Origin: Acidobacteriaceae bacterium TAA 166
GTDB taxonomy: Bacteria > Acidobacteriota > Terriglobia > Terriglobales > Acidobacteriaceae
Assembly: GCA_000421065.1 (NCBI GenBank)
Contig: ATWD01000001.1
Span: 3,650,001-3,714,000, forward strand
DNA: 64,000 nt
Direction: 5' to 3'
The first letter of the stretch is position 1. The number at the start of each line of letters is the position of its first letter. Under the pieces are notes generated by a model. The model saw only the letters and a list, made by a program, of their open reading frames with translations. It did no database searches and had not been told where the DNA came from. The position numbers were made by a program, and so were the translations under genes. Shown in pieces: positions 46,501-54,996 of the stretch.

Positions 46501-47013
46501 GCTTCCCTCGCTGGTTGCGGTATACGGGGAAACGCCCGGCTGGAGCGAGAGCAGGTCGGTGTAGGAGCGGCCATTCAAAGGAACGGCCGTGATCTTCTCG
46601 CTCTCGATGACTTCACCCAGCTGGGTGTTCTGGGTCTCGATCTGGACTTGGTCACTGGTGACCTGTTCGGTCTGGTTGACACTGCCGACTTTGAGTGTGA
46701 GGTCGTTGCGGATGGACGAATTCGCATCCACCTTGATGTGAGTCACCTTCTCCGTCTGAAAGCCGCTGAGGGTGGCAGTTACGGTGTAAGAACCTACGTC
46801 GAGTGCGGAGAAGCTGTAGTAGCCTTTGCTGTCTGTCTGCACCTTGAAGCTGACGCCGGTATCTTCATTGACAGCTATAACTTCAACTCCTGGCACTACA
46901 GCTCCTGAGGAGTCAGTAATCGTACCCGATACGATGCCGGTGATGGCGGCAAACGCTGAAGACGCCGCAAATAAAAACACTATCGCCACTACAAGCCGTT
47001 GAATACGTTTCAT
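43573..47013 (-). CDS. Oar-like TonB-dependent receptor 2
   Basis: A 1,146-residue outer-membrane receptor. The frame opens at 47091, but ATG 47013 has GGGAGAG upstream and begins a good signal peptide (KRIQRLVVAIVFLFAASSAFAA). Next come the carboxypeptidase-regulatory-like domain (GTITDSSGAVVPGVEVIAVNEDTG, GYYSFSALDVGSYTVTATLSGFQ), a plug (VPLNGRSYTDLLSLQPGVSPYT) and the barrel, ending FNAFNHTQFSNPTASINSSQFG and YQFAAKYRF. No LacI-type palindrome like those before receptors 1 and 3 was found upstream; only a 12-bp palindrome GGACATATGTCC lies at 47220-47231. The ligand is unknown. Confidence 0.92.
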   Translation of the reverse strand: MKRIQRLVVAIVFLFAASSAFAAITGIVSGTITDSSGAVVPGVEVIAVNEDTGVSFKVQTDSKGYYSFSALDVGSYTVTATLSGFQTEKVTHIKVDANSSIRNDLTLKVGSVNQTEQVTSDQVQIETQNTQLGEVIESEKITAVPLNGRSYTDLLSLQPGVSPYTATSEGSKASTSGNLNPGNQSVNGGREASNGFMINGGNVNDGYSNGAAIIPTLDSISEFRIITSNFDAEYGNYSGGQVNVVTKSGTNQYHGEAFEFFRNTVLNARNYYSPTRGAFSQNIFGGLFGGPIKRDKAFFFGDFQGTKQSQGVTQNFQVPTAANLNGDLSDQAGSLTGTVQGAGWANVLSGRLGYPVTAGEHYYTPGCTTVGQCVFPNAQIPKSAWSPTAVPLAKYIPAPNTSQQGEPYFSTAANATSLTDYKGAIRVDGNTRYGQLFGYYFLDDDTVINPYAGGTAPGFPGATSGRAQMANVGLTSTLKSSSVNTFRFTYLRSALSTNNPLNSGPSLSNLGFVTPWGSTGGIDVVNPNLQGVPNITFTNFTFGTPNSTNIRVNNSFQWLDNYMMVVKTHTLQFGLDYHYDQINGRNYYAVNGQFDYSGGNETGLDTADFLLGATNTFTQATPQLLDSRSHYAGGYAEDSWRTATSLTLNYGVRYEVSTPWYDTQNKIETIVPGQQSIVFPGAPKGWVFPGDPGVPRTLAPVKWNKFAPRFGFSWVPSGMNQKTSIRGGYGLFYTNYQDQSGFVEIGDAPYGLYYQSPVPVMTERPYVDRATQNIQLQKFPFTFPPTNVSPSNPDDNIPWASYLPLSSSDAVGTHNTVPYNQNYFLGVQQEVGPSTVLTVNYVGSVGRHLANSVEANPGDPALCLSLTQAVLAPGQTACGPNLETNAYTLANGTVVEGTRPTLGIDFGSNPYLLTTATANYNSLQTNFKHTTHLWDVLLAYTFSRSFDNSSALTDRTNPYNPRASYGLSKFDVTNNFVGSYNVRLPFDRYVDNRVAKVIVGGWSISGITRFASGLPITLSETDDRSLIGFGGDVPNYNGGSITGDHNPRHGMKYFNTAAFSKETLGVYGTSSRRFFHGPGINSTDLALLRDVHITESHVIQFRAESFNAFNHTQFSNPTASINSSQFGLVTAAVNPRVYQFAAKYRF

Positions 47014-48173
47014 AAGCTCTCCCGTATAGTTTCTAACTACGTGTTGAGTAAGCAGAAAAAATAATAGCCGGACAAAAGAAGAACAGAGCATTAGGGGGAG
47101 ACCAAGGGAGACAGGTTCTCCCTGGTTGAACCACTAACTTCAACTGGGAAGCTAGTTACGAATAAAACATGTGTGTAAAGGTTAGGCGAGATTAGCAAGG
47201 TCATCTATTCGTCGTCTACGGACATATGTCCTACCCTTCAACAAGCGATGGGGTGGGTATGTCGCATCTGGTCGAACGAAACCAGCAACGTAGCGTAGAT
47301 CATATCGGCTGGCTGGCGACTTATCGAAGAAAATAGTTTGATAAGACATTCAGCCTATACGGCGTCTTCGTAAATGATATTGAATCAGGAGCACATCAGT
47401 AGCGCTAGAAGGCGACCTGCGTAGTCAGGCTGCCACGCATCTCGATTTGAGCTGTCTCCCGATCCTGTAGGGATTGTTTGGTCTATGGGGATGCGAGGGA
47501 GATTGGTAAAAGCTTATGTTTAATTTGTATTTCCCATGCCAACAGCATGTTGTGTGAATCACTTCGTTCAGTTACTTCACGGAGAAGGTGTCTCCTACGG
47601 TGGCTGATCGGTATGATGTATCGAGCTGCGCAGAGATTCGAGATTCGCCAGATGCGATCATCGTCTCCAGGAGTGACAATGCTTCAACCGTACGAGAAGT
47701 CCAGCCTGAGTCGTCAGTACCTTGTGAGCTCCTTCTTGCGAATATTTCTACTATGAGTGATCGAAACCTGAATCCCTGCGGAAACAGGCATGAGGCTTTT
47801 CCAGGTCCTAGAGGTCTTCATGGAAAATACCCAGTGGCTTATGGATACGCCTGACCACGCTTACAAGTTTGTCATAGTTGACGCTCGCTCGTCGCAGAGG
47901 ACGGACTTGTTGCCATCACAACGGTTGGTACGACCCTGCTGGCGTCATCAAGTCAAAGCTCAAAACGCTATTCCAAAGATATTCGTCTCTGGCGCAAGTA
48001 TGGGCCGAATTCCCATATTGCGGCTTGATTGGTCGGGACGGTTGTTGGTCCGGTCCACTGTTGTCGTTGTTGGGGGCAGATTTATCGGGTGACACATTTT
48101 GCCACTTGAATCCGGGCTTCGATCCTTTGATCTTGACGCTGAAACAAGGAAAAATCAATGGCGGCATTCGCGT
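47014..48173. other. 1.1 kb gap without a convincing gene
   Basis: This stretch holds the upstream region of receptor 2 and then about 800 bp with only short, overlapping plus-strand frames (47478-47756, 47588-47854, 47790-48092, 47878-48177). None shows a recognisable domain or a good ribosome site. A short peptide in one frame near 47360 (YGVFVND) resembles a receptor barrel strand and may be a relic, but it is too short to call. The lack of open frames on both strands fits old, decayed coding DNA. Confidence 0.4.
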
Positions 48174-49493
48174 TTAGTTATACACAAACTGCTTCAGTTC
48201 GGTCGAAGCTCCAGGCTCTTGTGGCGTCTTGTAGCGGCCTCCGCTGACCTGAGCGGGATAGATGAAATGTTCTCTGAGATGTGGAAGAGAGCTTCGTGGT
48301 TGAGCGCGACGTGGTTGAACAAAACGAGGTGTTGGTGGATCTGTCCCATGTCGCCCACATGGGGCACGGCCGGCAAACCAAACTTCTTTGCGAGAAGGCT
48401 GACTGCTAGAAATTCACTGACACCGGCGAGGCGTGTACAGTCGGCCTGAACGTAGTGCACGGCTCCCATCTGCATAAAGTTCTTAAACAGGACTTTGTTG
48501 GGGATGTGCTCTCCAGCCGCGATCCTGACCGGAGCGATGTGTCGGGCCAGTTTGACGTGACTGAGGATGTCGTCAGGATGGGTGGGTTCTTCGATCCACA
48601 TAGGTTGGAGGGCAGCAAGGTTGCTGCACATGCCCAGAGCGGTGGGAAGATTCCACTGCTGATTGGCGTCGAACATGAGGGCGCTTCGATCCCCCGCGCA
48701 TTGTCTGAGCATAGCGGCACGGCGAAGGTCTCTTTGTTCGTCAGAGGAACCAACCTTGAGCTTGAAAGCTGTAAATCCTTGATCGATTGCGCGGGCGGTG
48801 AGTTCGCGAACCTTCTGATCGTCGTACGCTATCCATCCCACGGAGGTGTCGTATCCAGGATACCCTTCGGAGAGGATCGTCTGACGCGCCTCTCTCGAGC
48901 TCCACTGATCACGCGGTAATGCGAGGGCTTCTTCTTGAGTGAGCACGTCTTCGAGATAGCTGAGATCGAGCAGTTGAACGATGGCTTCGGGGGAAAGGCT
49001 GAGAAGTAGATGCCAAAGCGGAACGCCACGGTGCTTGGCCCAAAGATCGAAGCAGGAGTTGACGATGGAGGCCAGTGCGAGATGAACGATTCCCTTGTGA
49101 GGGCCCAGCCAGCGTAAGGCCTGGTCATCGGCCAAGCGGCGAGAGATTCTTCCGAAGTCCGCCATCAGGTCCTCGATCGAGGTGTTTACGAGAGATGACG
49201 AAAGCAGGCGAATCGCGTCGCAGACCAAACGGTTGCCCTTTCCCAGCGTAAGGGAAAATCCCGTTCCGGTGAGGCCGCCGCAGGCCGGAATCTCCGCTGC
49301 CGCACCGTAAGATCGATCCTGATGGTGATACCGGAGCAGCATGATAGACGATGGCGAACGCTGCTCCCTCGGTTTGAAGACGAGTTACAGCGAGACAGTA
49401 TTCGGGATTGGTGTGGATGGCGTCAGAGCCAGCTCCATGAGGCAGGGAGTAGCGAGCATCGAGGGTATCGATGCGCTCTTTTCATGGGGCATC
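48174..49493 (-). pseudogene. Broken L-fuconate dehydratase-like gene (enolase superfamily)
   Basis: The homologue starts at ATG 49493 with GAGGAG six bases upstream (MPHEK). A one-base loss near 49478 moves it to RIDTLDARYSLPHGAGSDAI, continuing HTNPEYCLAVTRLQTEG. About 91 bp (49277-49367) then interrupt the expected junction to GLTGTGFSLTLGKGN and shift the frame. The long middle part is intact: FKLKVG base motif, MFDANQQW, WIEEPTHPDD, IAAGEHIPNK and VPHVGDMGQIHQH. Near 48285 another one-base loss moves the end to HLREHFIYPAQVSGGRYKTP and a stop at 48174. An open frame remains from 49342 to 48194, lacking the capping N-terminus. L-fuconate dehydratase acts in non-phosphorylated L-fucose breakdown. 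It follows lacI 2 by 48 bp. Confidence 0.8.
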
Positions 49494-49541
49494 TTTGTCT
49501 CCTCTTGCAATTGTTATGGAATTGGTTGACGATGTGGGAGC

Positions 49542-50558
49542 TTATCGCGAGCTGCGCTGTCTGGGGACTGGCCCTGTGGAGTCGCGAACGATCAGAGTTG
49601 TTTTGACCATGTACTGCTCGCCCTGGCGATGGGGATCACTTTTGAAGCACTCAAGGGCATTGAAGAACGCCTGCGCGAGATCGAGCCTTGAAAGCCGCAG
49701 GGTAGTCAGCGGAGGGTGAACGATGTCGCTCATCTCGATGTCATCAAATCCTACGATTGAGATGTCGCTCGGGATGGAAACCCCAATCTTCATGGCGGCT
49801 CGCATTCCGCCGATGGCGGTCAAATCGTTTGCGGCGAGCACGGCAGTTGGCCGATCTTTGAGCGAGAGAAGTTCAGTCATAGCGGCCGCTCCGCCAGTCA
49901 CTCGATAGTCACCGACCTTGATGTACTCCGAACGCGGCTCCAAACCGGCGCGCTTCATCGCTCGAATGAAGGCGGTGACTCGATGCTCTGAGATGGTCAG
50001 GCCTGTGAATCCTCCGATATATGCGATCTTCTTGTGGAGGAATTCCTTAAGATGTGCGATTGCTTGATCCATTCCGCTGCGATAGTTGATGGCGATGTTG
50101 CTCAGCCCCTCTCCTATAGGACCTCGGTCCATGGTGACGAGAGGAACACGATTTTGAATGAGATTTTCGATGGGTTCGGTCTCGATCTCGGAGGCGAGCA
50201 GGGCAACCCCATCCACCTTGCGAATCAGCATCCGGCGGACGGTCTGTTGCATACGACCAGGATGAAAGTCGGTCGTCGCCATCAACATCTCCTGATCGTG
50301 TTCGACCACGATGCTCTCAAAGCACTTGATGAACTCGGGAAAGAAGGGATTGGTAATGTCGGGAATGATGAGACCGTAGGTTCCACTCTTTCCGTATTTC
50401 AACGTTGTCGCGCTGTTATTAGGAAAAAACTTTACCTCGTCGATAACTTTGCGGACTCGTTCGACGGTCTCAGGTCTAACGAGAGTTGATCCGTTGATGA
50501 CACGCGAGACGGTGGCACTGGAGACTCCGGCGAGCTTCGCGATGTCGCGCATGTCCAT
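49542..50558 (-). CDS. LacI-family regulator 2
   Basis: A 338-residue repressor. The HTH is MRDIAKLAGVSSATVSRVINGSTLVRPETVERVRKVIDEVKFFPNNSATTLK, with recognition helix SSATVSRVING. The effector domain has TYGLIIPDITNPFFPEFIKCFE, VDGVALLASE, VTMDRGPIGEGLSNIAINYRSG, AVLAANDLTAIGGMRAAMK and ISIVGFDDIEMSDIVHPPLTTLRLS. It lies upstream of the broken fuconate dehydratase gene on the same strand. The palindrome built on ATGTATACGTATACAT occurs 140 bp upstream of its start and in the divergent promoter region at 54.9 kb, so it probably controls itself and the glycan locus. The inducer may be fucose or a derivative; this is inference. Confidence 0.92.
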   Translation of the reverse strand: MDMRDIAKLAGVSSATVSRVINGSTLVRPETVERVRKVIDEVKFFPNNSATTLKYGKSGTYGLIIPDITNPFFPEFIKCFESIVVEHDQEMLMATTDFHPGRMQQTVRRMLIRKVDGVALLASEIETEPIENLIQNRVPLVTMDRGPIGEGLSNIAINYRSGMDQAIAHLKEFLHKKIAYIGGFTGLTISEHRVTAFIRAMKRAGLEPRSEYIKVGDYRVTGGAAAMTELLSLKDRPTAVLAANDLTAIGGMRAAMKIGVSIPSDISIVGFDDIEMSDIVHPPLTTLRLSRLDLAQAFFNALECFKSDPHRQGEQYMVKTTLIVRDSTGPVPRQRSSR

Positions 50559-50697
50559 ATTGTGATATTCACTCCTGCAGGTAGTCTAAGGATAGAAGCC
50601 CAAATTTTGATTTTTCTCCAACGATCAACAGCATAGTTGTTGACGTCTATTCACGATAGGTTTCCGGGCGCTTCACAATAATACTTCCCAAATTCCC

Positions 50698-50717
50698 ATA
50701 TGTATACGTATACATAT
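50698..50717. promoter_or_regulatory. LacI-type operator upstream of lacI 2 (20-bp palindrome)
   Basis: ATATGTATACGTATACATAT is a perfect 20-bp palindrome with the central CG expected of LacI-family operators. It lies 140 bp upstream of the lacI 2 start, in the gap after the GH36 gene. Its core is identical to the operator before the receptor at 55 kb. The rest of the 50559-50810 gap holds no gene. Confidence 0.75.
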
Positions 50718-50810
50718 TTGCAACTAATCGTTGAACCCCGCTCTCAAGGGTCTACGAGGTAAACAACGGGGGATGCCCATGGATCTAGATTCCATCATGC
50801 ACGGGTATCT

Positions 50811-53078
50811 TCATTGATTGATCGCGTTCAGGCGAAATAGGGCTGCTTGAAAGTCCCCCCGTAGATCGACATCGACGCCGTGCTCCATCCAGAAACTTCC
50901 GCTTGCAAGGGAAGGTGTGGCGGCGGAGAGCTTTCCATCGAGAGACTCTATCTTGTACATCTTATCCGGCGACAGGCCACGAAGGTAGATTCGGGGGAAG
51001 GGATACATCATTGTGCTGGAGTGTAAAAAGGCGAAGGTCACGGAGGAATCTCGCTGTTCGGAGACGGTCTCAGTAACGGAATGCTCGCTATCATTCTGCG
51101 GTGAGACGAGGCGATAGAGCGAGCCCCGTTGCACGATCTCACGGATGGATTTGTACTGCGCGATCATCTTTTTTGCCTTCGCGAAGTCTTCCGGCTGCCA
51201 CTTATTTAGATTGGCTCCTACCCCGAGCGAACCCTGCATGGAGGAGAGGAAACGATACTCAAGCGAAAGTGTGCGATGGTTGACCCATGTTGGTGAATCC
51301 GTCACCCATGCCATCATCACTGCTGGGGAGTAGGCATAGGTGAAGCCATCCTGGATGCTAAGACGATCGAAGGCATCGGTATTATCGGAAGGCCAGACTT
51401 CATCCGTGTAGCGCATGATTCCCAGGTCGACGCGGCTTCCGCCTCCTGAACAGCTTTCGATCTCGACGTGAGGATGTTTTTCCCGAAGCTCTTTCAGGAT
51501 GGAGTAGAGGTTGTTCGTGAAGGCGACGTAGACCTTCTTCTGTTTCTCTATATCAACAGCAGGCCATCCAGGTTCGGACCAATTACGGTTGTAATCCCAT
51601 TTAAGAAATGCAATCTGATTTCCATTGAGCAGTTGATCGATGAAATGAAAGACATAATCCCGTACGTCGGGCCGCGCGAGGTTGAGAACCAACTGGTTGC
51701 GCGCCTCCGTGCGCGGCCTTCCGGGAAAATTCAGCACCCAGTCCGGATGTTTTCGGTAGAGGTCGGAATCGGGATTGATCATCTCGGGTTCAATCCATAG
51801 GCCGAAGTCCATGCCGAGTGAGTGGACCTTGTCAATCAGTGGCTTTAGTCCATGAGGAAATTTTTTCGGGTTCACGTACCAGTCGCCAAGACCAGCTTTG
51901 TCGTTAGCGCGTTGGCCAAACCAGCCGTCGTCGACGACGAAGCGTTCAATGCCAATGCTTGCGGCCTTCTCCGCCAGTCGCTCCTGTCCGGCTTCGTCGA
52001 CATCGAAGCCAGTAGCCTCCCAGGAGTTGTAGAGGACGGGACGAAGCTTGGGAGACGGCGCATGAGGCAGAAGGGTGTTGACCTCAAATCGATGCAGCAA
52101 CCGAGAGGCTTCTCCGATTCCCTTGTGGGAGTATCCTGCATAAAAGAAAGGCGTTTTTAGCGTTTCTCCCGCGTGTAGAAGATATCCGAAGTCAAACGGG
52201 TTCAGACCGGCCGTTATGCGAACCTGTTGCGCCTGGTCTTGTTCGACATTGATTCTCCATGATCCACTCCATCCTAGAGCACCAAACCATACATCTCCGT
52301 TCTCTGGATCATTTGATCCGCGATCGATCGCAAACCATGGATTATTTTGCGCGCTCGTGGTGCCCCGGCGGCTCTCAAGGGTGAGCTTTCCTGGTTGAAT
52401 CTTTTGTGTTTGAAGGTTCCACTCCCCTGCCCAGCGGCCAGTAAGATAGTGGACCTGATAGTCTCCGGCGCGAGGGAGATTGACGGTCGCCGAGGCAATC
52501 TGCTCGATCTTCAACGAAGATGAAGTTTTGTTCTGGACCTTTACAGAACGGCGCAAAACTCCAGTTGCTTCGTCGATCTGGTAGTGAAGCTGAACATAGA
52601 CCTCGCGGGAGATATCTTTGAGAGATACGGTAAGGTGATTGCCCTCAATCGTGTGGGTTACGTAAACGAGCGTGAGGTCGCGGTTCCCGTCGGGAAATGT
52701 GATCTTCAAATCCGGTTCAACATAGAGTCCTCCTCCCCATGCCACATATTCCAGTGGGGTGGTATTGATCGATGGGTCGAAAGAGGAGATCTCCGCGGAG
52801 GATTGCGGCGTGGAAAATGCATCTTCGGAGGAGAGGCGTTGACCCCAGTAGAGGGTCTGAATCTGATTCTTCTCATTGATTCCGAAGACGTAGGAGACGT
52901 CAGCGGCATCGAGTCGGAATATCCTGGCTTGAGGAAAGAAATGGATAGAAGTTTTTTTTATCTGTGCCTGAAGGGAAGACAGAGAGCATGCCATGATGAA
53001 GGCGATGACAGATAAAGCAAAAGTGAGGTGTAATTTTTTTATGACGTTTGTTTTGATGCCAGGCATGCTCGCTATCAT
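50811..53078 (-). CDS. Secreted GH36 alpha-galactosidase
   Basis: A 755-residue exported glycoside hydrolase with signal peptide up to about LQAQ-IK. It has an N-terminal beta-supersandwich (about 45-330), the TIM barrel (about 345-670) and a C-terminal sheet. Catalytic motifs are complete: FVVDDGWFG, FGLWIEPEMINPDSDLYRKHPDWVL, FLKWDYNRN with nucleophile Asp495, and ESCSGGGSRVDLGIMRYTDEVWPSDNTD with acid/base Asp565. The enzyme releases terminal alpha-galactose from oligosaccharides or polymers with retention. Met5 is an alternative start. It lies 55 bp downstream of the sugar symporter on the same strand, so both are probably expressed from the 54.8 kb divergent region. Confidence 0.92.
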   Translation of the reverse strand: MIASMPGIKTNVIKKLHLTFALSVIAFIMACSLSSLQAQIKKTSIHFFPQARIFRLDAADVSYVFGINEKNQIQTLYWGQRLSSEDAFSTPQSSAEISSFDPSINTTPLEYVAWGGGLYVEPDLKITFPDGNRDLTLVYVTHTIEGNHLTVSLKDISREVYVQLHYQIDEATGVLRRSVKVQNKTSSSLKIEQIASATVNLPRAGDYQVHYLTGRWAGEWNLQTQKIQPGKLTLESRRGTTSAQNNPWFAIDRGSNDPENGDVWFGALGWSGSWRINVEQDQAQQVRITAGLNPFDFGYLLHAGETLKTPFFYAGYSHKGIGEASRLLHRFEVNTLLPHAPSPKLRPVLYNSWEATGFDVDEAGQERLAEKAASIGIERFVVDDGWFGQRANDKAGLGDWYVNPKKFPHGLKPLIDKVHSLGMDFGLWIEPEMINPDSDLYRKHPDWVLNFPGRPRTEARNQLVLNLARPDVRDYVFHFIDQLLNGNQIAFLKWDYNRNWSEPGWPAVDIEKQKKVYVAFTNNLYSILKELREKHPHVEIESCSGGGSRVDLGIMRYTDEVWPSDNTDAFDRLSIQDGFTYAYSPAVMMAWVTDSPTWVNHRTLSLEYRFLSSMQGSLGVGANLNKWQPEDFAKAKKMIAQYKSIREIVQRGSLYRLVSPQNDSEHSVTETVSEQRDSSVTFAFLHSSTMMYPFPRIYLRGLSPDKMYKIESLDGKLSAATPSLASGSFWMEHGVDVDLRGDFQAALFRLNAINQ

Positions 53079-53133
53079 CCTCGATACATCCTTGGTGGAT
53101 TCGTGATGTGAATTAGTTGAAGTGGCGTGTGAT

Positions 53134-54732
53134 CTATCGAAAGACCAGGTTGAGGGCGATCAAGATAGTAAAAGCCGTGATTGCGAGCGCAATCGAGCGG
53201 GAAGAAAGACTGTCGTGACCTCGGCTCGCAGTCCAGTAGGTAAGATCGGCCAGTTGCTGACGGCTCTTCGTTTGTGTCATCCCGCTGACGACTATTGTCA
53301 CGACCAGGCAACTCATAAATGCGAGGAAAGCTCCGTAAAAGTTGGAGCTCATATCGCTGCTATAGGTAATCCAATGAAGTCGATAGGCGAAGTTATGTGC
53401 AATGGAGCAGAGCGTGCCCGCCAGAAGCCCCCAAAAGCCTGCTGCTGGAGTGGCCCAAGTTGTGAACATACCGAGAAGAAAGGTCGCGAAAAGCGGAGCA
53501 TTAAAAAGCGAAAACAGTAGTTGAAGATAATCCATCAGATTGTTGAACGAAAGAGCGACATAGGCGGTCGCTACACTGAGGAGAACCCCACCTGCGATAA
53601 AGAAGCGGCCGACAATAATGTAGTGTCGGTCAGTTTTCTTCGGTGCAATTCTGGGTCGATAGAAGTCATGAATCCAGATTGTGGTGAGGGCATTGATATT
53701 ACCTGCCACGCCCGACAATAAGCTAGCAAGGACGGCTGTAATGCCGAATCCGAGCAGCCCGTGACGATAGTAGTGCATCATGAGTGCCGGAAGCGCTTGA
53801 TCAAAAGCGAAGCTAGGTTGCGAGCGAAAGAAGACGGCTGCCGCGAGACCTGGCACGACCACCAGCAGAGGAAAGAATATCTTCACCAGAGATGCGTAGA
53901 GGGAAGTATCGATGACCCCTTCGAGGCTTCGCGCGGCAAGGGAACGTTGAATCAGCACAAAGTCAGTGCACCAGTATCCGAAGCTTAAAACGAATCCGAG
54001 TCCCATCGCGACCCCGACTACATCGAGTTGTGAGGTTTGTGGCGCGAAGAGAGGCAGGCTCGTCCAGGAGTGACGCATATTGGACGGCAACAGGGCGAGG
54101 AGCCCTGAGATGCTGTGAAAATCCCGCAGTATAAAGAAGAACAGCGGAAGAAGGCCGGCAAGGATCAGGGCAAACTGAAGAACCTCGTTATAAATTGTCG
54201 CGGTGAGTCCGCCGAGGGAAAGATAGAGAACCACAATGGCCGCTACGCAGAAAACGGTTTGAGTGAAGCTATACCCCAGAAAGGTGCGAAGGACCTGAGT
54301 GAGAGCATAGAGGCTGATTCCCGAAACCATAATCATCATGATGGTGCTGCAAGCGATGTTCAGCATGCGGGTCTCGGCATTGAAACGGAGATGAAGGAAT
54401 TCCGGTACCGTCAGAGCGCCGCTTCTCAGGTAAACGGGCATCATGGAGAGGGCAAGGAAGATCATTGCTGGGACCGCGCCAATCCAATAGAAGTGAAGCA
54501 TCCCTGCGCCGTATTTCGCGCTGGCTGAGACAATTCCCACAATTTCTAAGGCGCCACAGTTGGCGGCGATGAAAGCAATCGTAGTAACTGCTGTAGGCAG
54601 CGAACGTGAGGCATGAAAGAACACCTTTGAAGAGGGGGTTCTTTGACGGAAGAGATAACCAATCAAAATCGTCACCAAGAAGTATGCCCCGATGATTGAC
54701 ATATCAAGCGTGTTGGGTGCGAAACCGTGCAA
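53134..54732 (-). CDS. SSS-family sodium:solute symporter (sugar type)
   Basis: A 532-residue inner-membrane transporter with 13-14 hydrophobic segments. SGLT-type features include LPTAVTTIAFIAANCGALEIVGIVSASAKYGAGMLHFYWIGAVPAMIFLALSMMPVYLRSGALTVPEFLHLRFN, LSLGGLTATIYNEVLQFALILAGLLPL, FVLSFGYWCTDFVLIQRSLAARSLEGVIDTSLYASLVKIFFPLLVVVPG and VLASLLSGVAGNINALTTIWIHDFYRP. Proteins of this type import monosaccharides with sodium. Its place between GH36 and the divergent receptor gene suggests uptake of galactose or fucose released in the periplasm. It is divergent from receptor 3 across the 34-bp palindrome. Confidence 0.9.
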   Translation of the reverse strand: MHGFAPNTLDMSIIGAYFLVTILIGYLFRQRTPSSKVFFHASRSLPTAVTTIAFIAANCGALEIVGIVSASAKYGAGMLHFYWIGAVPAMIFLALSMMPVYLRSGALTVPEFLHLRFNAETRMLNIACSTIMMIMVSGISLYALTQVLRTFLGYSFTQTVFCVAAIVVLYLSLGGLTATIYNEVLQFALILAGLLPLFFFILRDFHSISGLLALLPSNMRHSWTSLPLFAPQTSQLDVVGVAMGLGFVLSFGYWCTDFVLIQRSLAARSLEGVIDTSLYASLVKIFFPLLVVVPGLAAAVFFRSQPSFAFDQALPALMMHYYRHGLLGFGITAVLASLLSGVAGNINALTTIWIHDFYRPRIAPKKTDRHYIIVGRFFIAGGVLLSVATAYVALSFNNLMDYLQLLFSLFNAPLFATFLLGMFTTWATPAAGFWGLLAGTLCSIAHNFAYRLHWITYSSDMSSNFYGAFLAFMSCLVVTIVVSGMTQTKSRQQLADLTYWTASRGHDSLSSRSIALAITAFTILIALNLVFR

Positions 54733-54837
54733 GACTCTGTTTGGGTACCTCCAAGGACGATTATTGACGAAAACAATTATTCAGGACCGAAAGTGCAAGG
54801 AGTACGGCTGGTCGATAATCTGAACGCAGAAACAGTG

Positions 54838-54907
54838 TTGACAATCCCTCTTTCCTTCCACTATATGTTTTGACGCGTCATAATGTATACGTATACATTA
54901 TGACGCG
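54838..54907 (+). promoter_or_regulatory. Promoter with 34-bp perfect palindrome (LacI 2 operator)
   Basis: TTGACA (54838-54843) and TATATG (54862-54867) are 18 bp apart. A perfect 34-bp palindrome spans 54874-54907, centred on the CG at 54890-54891, with core AATGTATACGTATACATT. The left arm continues into TGACGCGTCA (54871-54880), itself a palindrome. The core matches the operator upstream of lacI 2. It overlaps the expected start site of receptor 3 and lies about 140 bp from the divergent symporter start, so one repressor could control both directions. Confidence 0.8.
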
Positions 54908-54996
54908 ATTCCATAGCCAGATGTTTGAAGCGTGAAGCAACGCCTGTGTGTATGCACGTCTCCTGCGAAAGGGGCGAAGGGAAAGGAAGGCCAATC

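Noticed and set aside
47220..47231. GGACATATGTCC palindrome upstream of receptor 2 as an operator
   Set aside because: A single 12-bp palindrome is expected several times by chance in 64 kb, and it has no second copy or LacI-type central CG.
47478..48177. Four short overlapping plus-strand frames
   Set aside because: No domain, no credible ribosome site and mutual overlap; treated as non-coding or decayed.
48194..49342. Intact 382-residue enolase-superfamily gene
   Set aside because: True N- and C-terminal coding continues in other frames on both sides, so this is the surviving middle of a broken gene.
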